From Bacilli bacterium (GTDB taxonomy: Bacteria; Bacillota_I; Bacilli_A; RFN20; CAG-826): DNA of 51,397 bases. The translations under genes were made by a program, and so were the position numbers. Below, one piece after another: positions 32,820 through 41,740 of the stretch. Each line of letters opens with the position of its first letter. Positions within the stretch are counted from its first letter, which is position 1. Below the pieces are notes generated by a model. The model was not told the DNA's origin, searched no databases, and worked only from the letters and a program-made list of their open reading frames with translations. The stretch spans positions 1 to 51,397 of the forward strand of contig JAILIV010000046.1 of assembly GCA_024695105.1 (NCBI GenBank), given 5' to 3'.

Positions 32820-32844
32820 AAGAAAAAAGCAGGGTTTACCCTGC
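32820..32844 (-). terminator. Terminator after the glycosyltransferase gene
   Basis: GCAGGGT-AA-ACCCTGC on the minus strand followed by TTTTTTCTT. Confidence 0.8.
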
Positions 32845-32850
32845 GTCCTT

Positions 32851-34242
32851 CTACTTGTTTTGTTTCTGCGCTTCTTCCGCCTCTAAGTCTTTCGGGTCCA
32901 CGACCGTGTGGTGGTCAATGTGTTTCCACGTGACCTTCATGAACGCGGCAACCGCCGAAATGGGAAGGTTGATCAATTGATAAATGGGGAAGAGGAAGAT
33001 GTAGATGATGGTCTTGGGCAAGGAAAGGTGGAACCTTTTCCATTCGCGGATGACGGTCAGCAAATCGTTGAGGAGATTGGTGACGTAAATACCGCCTAAC
33101 ATCGTGCCAATCCAAATAAAGAACGATTGCCAGCTGTACCCATGGTCTCCCAAGACGAAGAAGAGGACCAACGAAGCCACTTGGTAGGTCAACGTGAAAT
33201 AGAAGCTATACAGGGAGAAGGGGAAGATTTGCCAATACATGTCGTATTTGCCCCACGCCGGCTTCTTGAAGAAAGACTTCATTAGCGGCCAACCATAGCG
33301 GTTGAAGGACATGATGTTCCCTTTGGTCCAGCGCATTTGCTGACGGATGAAGATGCCCACCTTCGTCGGCTCTTCCTCATAGAAGACGGCCTCTTCACAA
33401 TAGCCGAGGTGATAGCCTCTCCCGGCAAGGTCGGTCTGAATGTCGAGGTCTTCGGTAAGGCCCGTCCAGTTCCAACCATCCTTCAGCAAATAGGAACGGA
33501 AGCAGCAGCTGGTGCCGTACACCTGCTGGTTGGTGTTAAGCATCGAACGGGCGCGCTGACCCGTGACGACGTTGACATAGACGTTCATGCCGCACATCGC
33601 AGAAATCCAGTTCTCGGGAAGGTTTTTGGCATTGCGGTAGGCGACGGCCTCGTCGAATCCGCTGTGGACCATGCAGTTGTTGTACTTGCGCAGGAAGCTG
33701 GTGGAGACGACGTTGTCGGCATCCATGACGATGTAGGCGAAATAATCCTTCTCCAAATCATGGGTCTTCGCGTATTCCTTTAGGGCGTATTGCAAGCCAA
33801 AGCCTTTCGTGCGGTGCTCAGGATCCTGACGTTCCACGACGAAAGCGCCCTTCTCACGCGCGATTTGGGCGGTCTTGTCGTCCTCGTCACAGTTGTCCGC
33901 GACAACGATGATGTCGATGAGTTCCTGGGGATAATCCATCGCGCGGATGGAATCGATGAGATTGGCGATGACCAATTCTTCGTTACGGGCAGGTAACAAG
34001 AAGCAATAACGGTTGGTCGCGGGCGCTTCCGGGTAGCGGCGCGACTTGCCAAACACGCCCAAAATCAAATAAAAGAACTTATAGGCGACGAACAAGCCGA
34101 AGATAAAGGTGATGGAAGAATAAAAGAGGTTCAGCCATGCCTGAACGGGAATCGGATTGCCTTCCTGAATGGCCCTTGCCATCAAGTCGGCCCCAAATAG
34201 GCCGAGGATCCAATTCTTTATGCCTTCCCAAAACTGATCCAT
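32851..34242 (-). CDS. Membrane glycosyltransferase family 2 (IcaA/hyaluronan-synthase-like)
   Basis: This 463-residue protein has an N-terminal membrane segment, a GT2 domain and about four C-terminal membrane segments. GT2 motifs are LLPARNEE, IVVADNCDEDD, VMDADN (DxD), GLTEDLD (catalytic TED) and QMRWTKGN (Q-x-x-R-W). This is the layout of processive beta-glycan synthases such as IcaA. No deacetylase or export partner is adjacent. There is no ribosome site; TATAAT lies 14 bases before the ATG. Confidence 0.9.
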   Translation of the reverse strand: MDQFWEGIKNWILGLFGADLMARAIQEGNPIPVQAWLNLFYSSITFIFGLFVAYKFFYLILGVFGKSRRYPEAPATNRYCFLLPARNEELVIANLIDSIRAMDYPQELIDIIVVADNCDEDDKTAQIAREKGAFVVERQDPEHRTKGFGLQYALKEYAKTHDLEKDYFAYIVMDADNVVSTSFLRKYNNCMVHSGFDEAVAYRNAKNLPENWISAMCGMNVYVNVVTGQRARSMLNTNQQVYGTSCCFRSYLLKDGWNWTGLTEDLDIQTDLAGRGYHLGYCEEAVFYEEEPTKVGIFIRQQMRWTKGNIMSFNRYGWPLMKSFFKKPAWGKYDMYWQIFPFSLYSFYFTLTYQVASLVLFFVLGDHGYSWQSFFIWIGTMLGGIYVTNLLNDLLTVIREWKRFHLSLPKTIIYIFLFPIYQLINLPISAVAAFMKVTWKHIDHHTVVDPKDLEAEEAQKQNK

Positions 34243-34300
34243 AACAACGCGGACGCATTATACCCTTTTAACGCGCATATACGTAAAGAATAAAATGCAA

Positions 34301-34990
34301 TTAGCAACGGGAAAGGAAACGCAGCCCTAACAAGCAGGCGCGCTCCGAAGCGATGGGTTTGAACTGAGCGTATTCCTTTTCGTGGTCCACGGCATCCGAC
34401 ACCACGCGAAGGCAAGCAAAGGGGACGCCACGCACAAAACACGCCTCTGCGAAGGCGGCGGTTTCCATATCAATCAGAAGGCAGCCAAACCGTTCTTTGA
34501 TCCGTCTTTTCTCGTTTTCTTCGGAGATAAACCGGTCGCCGGTCGCGATGATGCCTTCGCAGAATAACGTATCGATATCCCTGCAACTATCCTGCAAAAG
34601 GCCAACCAAATTGTTATCGGCGTCAATCTTAACCCGGTTCAGCCCGTTCAAATATCCGGGCACATCCCCAAAGAAGGTCGTGTCCATGTCGTGCTGCACG
34701 AAAGAAGTCGCCACCACGGCGCAAAGAAGAGGGGCTTTGGAGGCGTCCAAAGATCCCCCGATGCCAAGGTTCACGAACGCGTCGATCTCCGGATGAAGCA
34801 AGGCGGCTCCCGTCACCGCGGCCGAAGCAAGCACCTTCCCAATCCCGGAAACGCACACATAAAACTCTTTTCCTTCGTACGAGCAAAAATGGCATTTGGA
34901 AAAACCGATTTGTTCCGTTCGAAGCAGTTGGGCCTTCTGAAGCATCGGCTCCGCTTCCGATTCCATCGCGAACAGGAAGCAAGGTCTCAT
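34301..34990 (-). CDS. MTA/SAH nucleosidase-like purine nucleoside hydrolase
   Basis: The family cleaves 5'-methylthioadenosine and S-adenosylhomocysteine. The 229-residue protein has the opening FLFAMESEAEPM, the GIGKVLAS phosphate/ribose loop, FVNLGIGGSL, and the MtnN-type end IDMETAAFAEACF...LRVVSDAVDH with the catalytic Glu and Asp. Its start overlaps the sugar-transferase stop by four bases, so the two are co-translated. Confidence 0.9.
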   Translation of the reverse strand: MRPCFLFAMESEAEPMLQKAQLLRTEQIGFSKCHFCSYEGKEFYVCVSGIGKVLASAAVTGAALLHPEIDAFVNLGIGGSLDASKAPLLCAVVATSFVQHDMDTTFFGDVPGYLNGLNRVKIDADNNLVGLLQDSCRDIDTLFCEGIIATGDRFISEENEKRRIKERFGCLLIDMETAAFAEACFVRGVPFACLRVVSDAVDHEKEYAQFKPIASERACLLGLRFLSRC

Positions 34991-35634
34991 TTGCTTTCCC
35001 CAGGTTCTTTTTGGGTGCGCCCTCCGGCATTGAAGATGACGCCAAAGGACAGGAAGAATATTTTAAAGTCCTCCCAGAAGGAAAGATTTCGCGCATACTC
35101 GCTATCCAAATCCGCCTTGTGTTGGGGATTGTGGTCGCGATGAAGCTTCACTTGGGCCAAACCACTAAGTCCCGGTTTCACCACGAAAGCGTGGGGATTG
35201 GTAGAACGCCTTGCGAGCACCAAGGAACGTTCATGTTCCTCGTCTTGGCAAGGACGGGGGCCAATAAAAGACATTTTCCCAATGAAAATCGTGAAGAGCT
35301 GAGGCAATTCATCAATGGAGGTGGAACGCATGAACCTCCCCCATTTCGTCACGTATTTTTTCGCTTCCGACGGGGGCAACTCACACGTCGCCACCTGAGG
35401 GGCATCCGCCCGCATGGAGCGGAACTTCAGCATCGTAAAAGGTACTTCATCCTTTCCAAGGCGCTTTTGTTTGAACAAAGCCGGTCCTTTGGAAGTGCAG
35501 CGCGTAACGATGGCGACGACGGCCATCGGAACAGCGCCCAATAGGATCAATAAACCGGAAAGAAAAATATCGAGGATACGCTTGATGACAAGATAGACCT
35601 TCTGGTGGTTTTTAAACTGAAACGTCCCTTCCAT
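34987..35634 (-). CDS. Undecaprenyl-phosphate sugar phosphotransferase (PglC/WcaJ-type)
   Basis: This enzyme starts glycan assembly by moving a sugar-1-phosphate to undecaprenyl phosphate. The 215-residue product is the minimal monotopic form: one N-terminal hydrophobic helix (KRILDIFLSGLLILLG), then KQKRLGKDEVPFTMLKFRSM, the DELPQL motif, IGPRP and KPGLSGLAQV. No capsule cluster surrounds it, only the nucleosidase and the GT2 synthase. Confidence 0.92.
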   Translation of the reverse strand: MEGTFQFKNHQKVYLVIKRILDIFLSGLLILLGAVPMAVVAIVTRCTSKGPALFKQKRLGKDEVPFTMLKFRSMRADAPQVATCELPPSEAKKYVTKWGRFMRSTSIDELPQLFTIFIGKMSFIGPRPCQDEEHERSLVLARRSTNPHAFVVKPGLSGLAQVKLHRDHNPQHKADLDSEYARNLSFWEDFKIFFLSFGVIFNAGGRTQKEPGESK

Positions 35635-35694
35635 CGCCCGTCTATTCTATTCTTCGGGCGCGCATAAGCAAAGGAGGAAATCAACGAAGCGAAA

Positions 35695-36183
35695 TCAGGG
35701 ATCTTCGCGCTTTTTCGGGTCATCGAAGATCGTGGGCCGAGAGCCACCATCACGTAGGTTGGCCACGACGTCGATGCAATCCGTGACGGCGAATAGGAAA
35801 TAGTTCAACTGGGCACGTACTTCTTCGTAGTCTACATGGAGGCGATGCTGCAAAAGGGCGGTATGGACGAATTTGTTCCGTGCGCTGACGACTTGGTAGA
35901 TCAATTGCTGCTGGTAGCCTGTGATGTCGCCAATGTTCATGAGTTCTTCCGTCAATGAGCCTAGGGTCATGCAGCGAAGCGCGTCGGCGGTATCCACCCG
36001 TTCCGCCAAGTAACGGCGATATTCGTTCTCCCACTCTTGCACCGCCTCCATGGCCTCACCACAGGCCGCATAAGCGTCTTCCTTGCAGGTGAAGGGACGA
36101 GGAAAACGAGGCGAATACTCCTCCGGAATCGTCTCGGGGATGTCGATGATATGAAACGGAAGAAGCTCCATCCTTGGTCTCAT
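35695..36183 (-). CDS. Uncharacterised 162-residue helical protein
   Basis: The product starts MRPRMELLPFHIIDIPETIPEEY and continues as helices (YAACGEAMEAVQEWENEYRRYLAER and QQQLIYQVVSARNKFVHTALLQHRLHVDYEE). It ends with a charged tail. No membrane segment or known motif is seen. GAGG stands five bases before the ATG at 36183, but TATAAT overlaps that codon, so a leaderless start at the ATG at 36171 (MELLPF) is also possible. It lies at the edge of the second signalling locus, divergent from the protease gene. Confidence 0.7.
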   Translation of the reverse strand: MRPRMELLPFHIIDIPETIPEEYSPRFPRPFTCKEDAYAACGEAMEAVQEWENEYRRYLAERVDTADALRCMTLGSLTEELMNIGDITGYQQQLIYQVVSARNKFVHTALLQHRLHVDYEEVRAQLNYFLFAVTDCIDVVANLRDGGSRPTIFDDPKKREDP

Positions 36184-36236
36184 TATAACCTCATCGCCCC
36201 TACCCCAAGGCACTCAAAAAGGCGGATAATTCCCTT

Positions 36237-36917
36237 ATGGCGGAAATAACCCGAGGCAATTGCTATCGCACGGTCGCGCTTCTATCCACCCGAACGGAAA
36301 AAGGCGTGGACGTCGCCACCGGCGTGTTTTTGCTTGGAAAAGACGGGACGCCTTACCTATTCACCGCAGGGCATTTTGGAAAACACGTGAACGCGTCTAC
36401 CCTCGTGGAATTACCTAACGGACCCGGAATGAAGCCTTCGGTCTTCTCCCTGCTGGCGTTGACCCAAGGCAACCGCAAAGATTCCCCTTTGGCGGACCTA
36501 AGCGCCTTCCCCTTAACGGGTATCAAGCCACAGGAAAAGAAAATGTTCACCAGCCGTTTCATAACCTACGCGGCGCTTTTAGGCGACGGAGCCCATCCCT
36601 TAAACCGAGAAACCGAGCTTACCACAATGGGTTTCCCCGAAGGACTAGGCCATGACGTCAAAGGGTGCTTGGTCCCATTGTCTTTTCGCACTTACGCCTC
36701 CAGCGATTGCTTCTATCTTCGCGATGAGGCATACAAAGAACCCCTTCAAGTGTTCGCGTTGGAAAATGCCTCATTAGGTGGCTATTCCGGAGCGCCCGTC
36801 TTCGACCTTGGGAGCAAGAACAACGGGCTGGTGGGCTTTATCAAGGGGAACTTGGACGCCAAAGGCGGATCCATCGCCATCGTGACCCCAGCCATCTACG
36901 CCAAATACTTAATGTAA
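36237..36917 (+). CDS. Trypsin-like serine protease-fold protein, cytoplasmic
   Basis: This 226-residue protein follows the S1-like layout. A strand leads to PYLFTAGHF (His), SPLADLSAFPL supplies the Asp, and ENASLGGYSGAPVFD carries the nucleophile Ser in a GYSGAPV version of GDSGGP. All three triad residues are in order and suitably spaced. There is no signal peptide, anchor or PDZ domain, so it probably works inside the cell. It is the only plus-strand gene within the signalling locus and is convergent with the next gene, with no spacer. No ribosome site is seen; GATAAT lies six bases before the ATG. Confidence 0.8.
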   Translation: MAEITRGNCYRTVALLSTRTEKGVDVATGVFLLGKDGTPYLFTAGHFGKHVNASTLVELPNGPGMKPSVFSLLALTQGNRKDSPLADLSAFPLTGIKPQEKKMFTSRFITYAALLGDGAHPLNRETELTTMGFPEGLGHDVKGCLVPLSFRTYASSDCFYLRDEAYKEPLQVFALENASLGGYSGAPVFDLGSKNNGLVGFIKGNLDAKGGSIAIVTPAIYAKYLM

Positions 36918-37436
36918 TTAATGGAACGATAGGTATTGGTCGTCGCGTTCGGATAAGGAAATGCGCGCCTTCACCGTCTTCCCTTTTTTATTCGTCCCAA
37001 CCAAATAAACAGGGCCATCGAACTCCGAAAGATGAAACTCCACCACCGCTTCCGCGGTAGAAGAAGCGGGGACGTGCAACGAATAAATACCGTTTTCGGC
37101 ACGCACGAAGTCATTGGGTCCCTTGCGCATAATCGGCTCTGCGCCCAGTTCGCCAACGGTGATCCACCGCTTATTCTGTTTCTTGCACAAACGAAGGTCC
37201 GACAAAACGATTTCCTGAGGTTTGTCGTTTCCCATGGAAAGGCTAAACCGCACCACGGAATGGTCCAAATCGGCAATGCGCTTCGCCGTGATGTGAAGCT
37301 CGCCGCTGCGAACCAAGAAGAAAGCAAGACGCCCCAAAACGAAAATGGCGAATGTCGCGATCAACGAAATCGCGATGGGCAAGGCCGCGTTACCCGCCGT
37401 CGTGACGTAGTTTTGAAGAAGGACCGAAACCATCAT
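36918..37436 (-). CDS. Uncharacterised membrane-anchored protein
   Basis: The 172-residue product has one N-terminal membrane helix (about residues 17-42: ALPIAISLIATFAIFVLGRLAF) and a soluble, mostly beta part with pairs of strands. It shares the stop-to-stop junction with the protease gene. It is likely the last gene of the kinase-side transcript, 99 bases after the kinase stop. No family is recognised. A role as membrane partner of the kinase is only a guess. Confidence 0.7.
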   Translation of the reverse strand: MMVSVLLQNYVTTAGNAALPIAISLIATFAIFVLGRLAFFLVRSGELHITAKRIADLDHSVVRFSLSMGNDKPQEIVLSDLRLCKKQNKRWITVGELGAEPIMRKGPNDFVRAENGIYSLHVPASSTAEAVVEFHLSEFDGPVYLVGTNKKGKTVKARISLSERDDQYLSFH

Positions 37437-37535
37437 CGAACGAAGGATACCCCTAACGCATAGGAAATGGGAAAGAAACCCCTACCATGGGGGAAAGAAA
37501 AACGAAAAGTGTCGACACGTATCCCATAATTCTTT

Positions 37536-39353
37536 TTAACCCGGCTTATACGTCGTGCACTCCACCGTCTTTAAAAACGGCAGGTTCACCGACAAAACGA
37601 AGGAAGTATCGGCATTGGCTTGGAACTTATCGCCACGTCGTAACGCGGAAACGACGTTGGCGGCGTTGACGTTGGAAAGGCTCATTTTCCGAATCAGGGC
37701 GTTCACCGCCTGATCAAGGTTCAAGGCAGATTTGGTTTCCTTGACCTCCTGAACCATCTTGAGTTCCAAGGTTTTCAAAGGAATGGCGCATAGTTCTTTC
37801 GTCCCGGGCTTGAACAATGGGGCCGTCTCTCGGTAATAATTTGGGTCTTTCTTCGCAAGATCCGACTTCGGATCGCGCAACATGCGAAGATACGCCGACA
37901 TGATCACTTTCCATTCACCGGGGGAATACCTTTGGTCCGGACGGTAATGGGCGCCTTTGCTGTCGAACGTATCGATAAGGGCTTGGCGAACGAAAGATGG
38001 CAAATGGGTCCAGCGGACGTAAGCGGCGACGTGGACGTTTGCTTGGACTTGCGCGTCCGTTCCCTTAAATGGGAAGTTCCCTTTGAACGTTAGGTCGCGT
38101 TTTGCCTCATCATCGGCTGCGCCACCGCCGCCATAAGGGAACGCAATTCCCAACAGCAAAATGAAAATGCATACGGAAATTGCGTAATAATCACTGTATT
38201 TCTTACGGTAAAACTGATACGTTCCGCCCGCGTTCATCGCCGCCGCGTACACCTCGGGAGGGATGTAGCCCGCGGTGGCCATTCGGTTGATGTATTTGTC
38301 GATTTGCACCGCGTCGAAGTCCACGATGTATGGCTCGTTCTTTTTGCTGTCGTAACAAATATTGGTCAACTTGATGTCCCCGTTCACCACGTTCGCGTCC
38401 AGCATGTATTGGAAGGCGTCGCAGATCTTCACGATGGCGGAGACCAGTTTCTCTTTGGTTGGAAAACGATCCAAAAGCTTGTCGAGTTTGGTGATGCCAT
38501 CCAAGTCAGGGAAGGGGCAATTCCGCATCACGTAGCCAACGTCCTTGTACACCTTTCCGTTCCGCGCCTTCTTCGAAACCATCTCCAAAGGCCAAATGCA
38601 ATTGGGGTGGTTCATGGGACTGGCGCACATCATCCGGATCTTCTCTTGCTCCACGGCATAGAGTTGGCCTGGCTTGAAGTGTTTGATGACGAGGTTGGGG
38701 TCCTGCGAATGGTAAATGGCGCCAGAAGCACCTTTGTCGCTGATAAGGCCGGTGGCCTTGTACATGTTCCCTTCGCTTCCGGGGAAATCCGTGCCCGTCT
38801 CATCCGTTTCGTTTTGGGCCCATCCGGTATCGATTTGCTTTCCTTTGTCCGGAGGCGTCGCGGTAGAGGTTCCAAAGTATTTGAACTGCGCCGGGACGGA
38901 AGCGCTGGAAACGTGGGCCACGCTGATGCTGGTTTGGCTGGCGGTCGTCGGTTTGACTAGTTCCGTCTCAAACGGGTTGCGAATCAAAACCGTCTGGTGG
39001 CGTACCTTGGTGGAGATGCCCGCGTAGATGGCCGCTTTGTTCGGGTCGGTGGTCAACACGGCCAAGGCAAGCGTCGCGCCTTTTTCCGTCAGCGCGGCGG
39101 TAACGGGCTTTTGGTAACCCGCCATGACCAATGCGGGACTACCGCTTAAGATGGAGCGAAGTTGGCTTGCCCCGGGAGTGAGGTTGCCATTGGAATCCGC
39201 GCCGACGCTTTGGAGCAAAACGACGGAATGGGGCGGAAGGGACGCTTTGTGCTGCGACAGGAAAGACAGCAAGCCCGAATGGGCCAAAGATGTTTCATCC
39301 AGCAATAGGGAGAAACCTTTTTGGAGGGTGTCTTTCAGCAGGTCAATGCGCAT
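37536..39353 (-). CDS. Ser/Thr protein kinase of the TerY-P-like cluster
   Basis: This 605-residue protein has an N-terminal alpha/beta domain of about 140 residues, a Ser/Thr-rich linker (about 135-190), and a kinase domain at about 195-480. Kinase motifs are VIK (K224), Glu236 in the next helix, NGDIKLTN (D326, K328, N331), DFD (345-347) and YIPPE (363-367). The catalytic set is complete, with NGD for HRD and DFD for DFG, as in TerY-P-type kinases. The N-terminal domain (DETSLAHSG, then VLTTDPNKAAIY) is compatible with a PIN-like fold, but this is uncertain. The C-terminal part is helical. The start lies 2 bases after the PP2C stop, so it is co-translated. Confidence 0.87.
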   Translation of the reverse strand: MRIDLLKDTLQKGFSLLLDETSLAHSGLLSFLSQHKASLPPHSVVLLQSVGADSNGNLTPGASQLRSILSGSPALVMAGYQKPVTAALTEKGATLALAVLTTDPNKAAIYAGISTKVRHQTVLIRNPFETELVKPTTASQTSISVAHVSSASVPAQFKYFGTSTATPPDKGKQIDTGWAQNETDETGTDFPGSEGNMYKATGLISDKGASGAIYHSQDPNLVIKHFKPGQLYAVEQEKIRMMCASPMNHPNCIWPLEMVSKKARNGKVYKDVGYVMRNCPFPDLDGITKLDKLLDRFPTKEKLVSAIVKICDAFQYMLDANVVNGDIKLTNICYDSKKNEPYIVDFDAVQIDKYINRMATAGYIPPEVYAAAMNAGGTYQFYRKKYSDYYAISVCIFILLLGIAFPYGGGGAADDEAKRDLTFKGNFPFKGTDAQVQANVHVAAYVRWTHLPSFVRQALIDTFDSKGAHYRPDQRYSPGEWKVIMSAYLRMLRDPKSDLAKKDPNYYRETAPLFKPGTKELCAIPLKTLELKMVQEVKETKSALNLDQAVNALIRKMSLSNVNAANVVSALRRGDKFQANADTSFVLSVNLPFLKTVECTTYKPG

Positions 39354-39355
39354 GT

Positions 39356-41692
39356 TTATTTTTTAACTAACCTTTTCGGGCGGCTATCCGGATGCACGAC
39401 AAGTCGGTTTGGCCCAGCCTCACTTAAGAAGCCATTTTCCATAAAAGCCCCAACAATTGCGAAGTAATCGTCATCAGTCAGGCCTTTTTTCTGTTTTCTC
39501 ATCCAAGACAGAAGCTCGGAAGGGAGCACGAACTGGGATTTGTTCTTCTTGTCGTGGGAAAGGCTGATCAGATAATCGGAAACCACATAGTAGAAATCTT
39601 TGTACGCAGGGTTTAACGCATACATGAGACGGTTTGCCCTTCGTTTTCCTTTTTCGTCGTATACATCCGTCTGCTCCCCGAGGAAATCAATTCTTCCCGT
39701 CAGGGCCAAATTTTGGAACCAGGAGCAAACCTCATCGTACTTAAGCGTGAGCTGGCTTCCGTGTTTATTGGAGTAGGCGGTGTTGTACGCGCTCCAAGCG
39801 AACGTGACGCAGTCATATTCCGCGGGCGCTTTATGGAATTTGCGAAAGAGACGCTGGAAAACGAACCGTTCCTCTTCCGGAAGCGACAACTTTAATTGCA
39901 ACAGCTTCTCATAAACGGCATCCCCGGTACCCTCGTCTTTCGTTTCGGCGAAGGCGGAAGCATCCGATAGCACTGCGTCAAGGGCTTTGTAATAGTCGTC
40001 ATCCAACGCCCATTTGTTGTTCTGCAACGTCCTCCAACCATGGAATAGCGCAAGCAAAACGCGACCCTGGACATGGCCCTTGTTTTCGATTTGTTCGCGG
40101 ATCCACGACTCAATGTCCTTGCGTTTTTCCGCCATGACCGCGAGATTCTCATAATAGGTGTCGCCGCCATTTGGGTTGACGCCATCGCCATACGCCTTCT
40201 TATCCGAAAGGATCGAACCCAAACAAAGGCGATAATCGCTCTCCTCCGCCCAAGAAAAGCTCTTTTCTTTTTCCAAACCGGCAAGAAGCGTCTTCTCGTG
40301 GATACGGCCATTGTAGTCGATGTGTTTCTGAATCCATTCTTCCAATTTGCCGTATTCCCGGGAAATCTTGATGCGCCCCGTGGCGCGCAAGACATGGTCC
40401 ACGGAGACGATGCGCCTTTCCTTTTTAAGTTCTTTGACGATTTCGGCGATTTCCATTTCGGTGAAAGGCTGACCCTCGCCTTGGAATAGATTGCCCAAGT
40501 CCCTTTCGTTGAGGATCTGCCCTCCGAAAAGGAGGCTAACGATGATGCGTTTGAACGTTTCCCTTTCCTGGGGTGTGTGCCCAACGGGCTGAATGGGAGT
40601 GGATTCCCCTTGAGGGATTTCCTTTTCCTCTTCCGCAGCTTCCGGCTCGGGTTCGGTGGTTTCCTCCGCCGCTTCTTCCTGGATATCGGGTTCGGGAGTG
40701 GCTTCCGGCTCAGGCTCTTTGGCGGGTTTTCCTTCGTCCAAATCCAAATCCGCGTAGGAAATAAGGTTGGCGTGTTCCGGATCCACCATCAAAACGGTCG
40801 AAATGTCATCTCCGCCATGCTTGACCGTGGACCGGCTGACGGGGCCATCGAAGAAGGACTGAAGGATCTTCTGAGCTTCTTCCGGCTGCTCGTTAATCGT
40901 GCAAAGGCAAAGCACGTTCCACACATAATTACGGACGCGAAGGTATTGACGGTCTTTCTCAATGAACGTGTTCTCGGGGCCATCGGAAATCAGGATCCAA
41001 GCGTCCATGGGTTCCTTGCCACGCTTTAAGCGAAGCTTCATGCCATAAGAGTTCTCATCCCCGGTGGCAATGTGACGAAGGTAGGCGCTGGCGGGGTATT
41101 CGGTGTAGTTGTGCTCCCCGTCCTTATCCTCCATCATGGCGATTTCCATCGCCCCTTCACGGGTGAGGCGCATGATATAACCGTCACCGATCTGCCCTAA
41201 GGCCCACTGATCGCCTCGACTCACGACGAACAAAAGCGTGCCGTTGAGCATGCGGAGGTAATAGATCATGTCGAGCTCGCCGGACTCGGCGATGGAAGGA
41301 TAGGCGGAGCAAGTCGCGACGAACTCGTCGTACTTCTCCTTCGTCTCCTCTTTGCCTTTCTCAAACATCTCCAGATGATCGTTGATGTAGGCCTTTTCGG
41401 CGTCGATGATCGCCTCGATGATGCCTTTGGCGACGGGGAAGGGGCTCTCGGAGTCCATGATGTCGTCGAAATGCTCGAGCAAATACTCCGACACGATGTC
41501 GACGGTCATCTGGGAGCCGATGTCGGAATACATGGAGCGGGAGCAGCCATCGCTTAAGACGATCGCGTTGGTGAAAACGCCATCGACCTCCTTGCTGCGG
41601 TAGGCGACGCTATCTTGACAAGGGAGGTTCTCCTCTTTATGGCTCAACCCTAAGGTCTTCGCCTTATTGAAACGAAAGGGGTTCTCGGCCAT
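39356..41692 (-). CDS. PP2C phosphatase with acidic linker and large helical C-terminal region
   Basis: This 778-residue protein has an N-terminal PP2C domain (about 10-305). Metal-site motifs are CQDS (D27), LSDGCS (D48, G49), QIGDGY (D170), LISDGPE (D237) and HGGDDIS (D295/D296). The wording SDGCSRSMYSDIGS is of the PP2C_2 type found with TerY vWA proteins. Residues about 320-365 are a Glu/Pro-rich flexible linker. Residues 370-778 are helical, start with a possible winged-helix segment (GQPFTEMEIAEIVKELKKERRIVSVDHVLRATG) and match nothing I know. AAAGGAG precedes the ATG. It probably opposes the kinase encoded next to it. Confidence 0.85.
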   Translation of the reverse strand: MAENPFRFNKAKTLGLSHKEENLPCQDSVAYRSKEVDGVFTNAIVLSDGCSRSMYSDIGSQMTVDIVSEYLLEHFDDIMDSESPFPVAKGIIEAIIDAEKAYINDHLEMFEKGKEETKEKYDEFVATCSAYPSIAESGELDMIYYLRMLNGTLLFVVSRGDQWALGQIGDGYIMRLTREGAMEIAMMEDKDGEHNYTEYPASAYLRHIATGDENSYGMKLRLKRGKEPMDAWILISDGPENTFIEKDRQYLRVRNYVWNVLCLCTINEQPEEAQKILQSFFDGPVSRSTVKHGGDDISTVLMVDPEHANLISYADLDLDEGKPAKEPEPEATPEPDIQEEAAEETTEPEPEAAEEEKEIPQGESTPIQPVGHTPQERETFKRIIVSLLFGGQILNERDLGNLFQGEGQPFTEMEIAEIVKELKKERRIVSVDHVLRATGRIKISREYGKLEEWIQKHIDYNGRIHEKTLLAGLEKEKSFSWAEESDYRLCLGSILSDKKAYGDGVNPNGGDTYYENLAVMAEKRKDIESWIREQIENKGHVQGRVLLALFHGWRTLQNNKWALDDDYYKALDAVLSDASAFAETKDEGTGDAVYEKLLQLKLSLPEEERFVFQRLFRKFHKAPAEYDCVTFAWSAYNTAYSNKHGSQLTLKYDEVCSWFQNLALTGRIDFLGEQTDVYDEKGKRRANRLMYALNPAYKDFYYVVSDYLISLSHDKKNKSQFVLPSELLSWMRKQKKGLTDDDYFAIVGAFMENGFLSEAGPNRLVVHPDSRPKRLVKK

Positions 41693-41740
41693 GGCTGCTG
41701 CTCCTTTATTGAATAAATGAAAGTTAATGGATCGCGGGGA

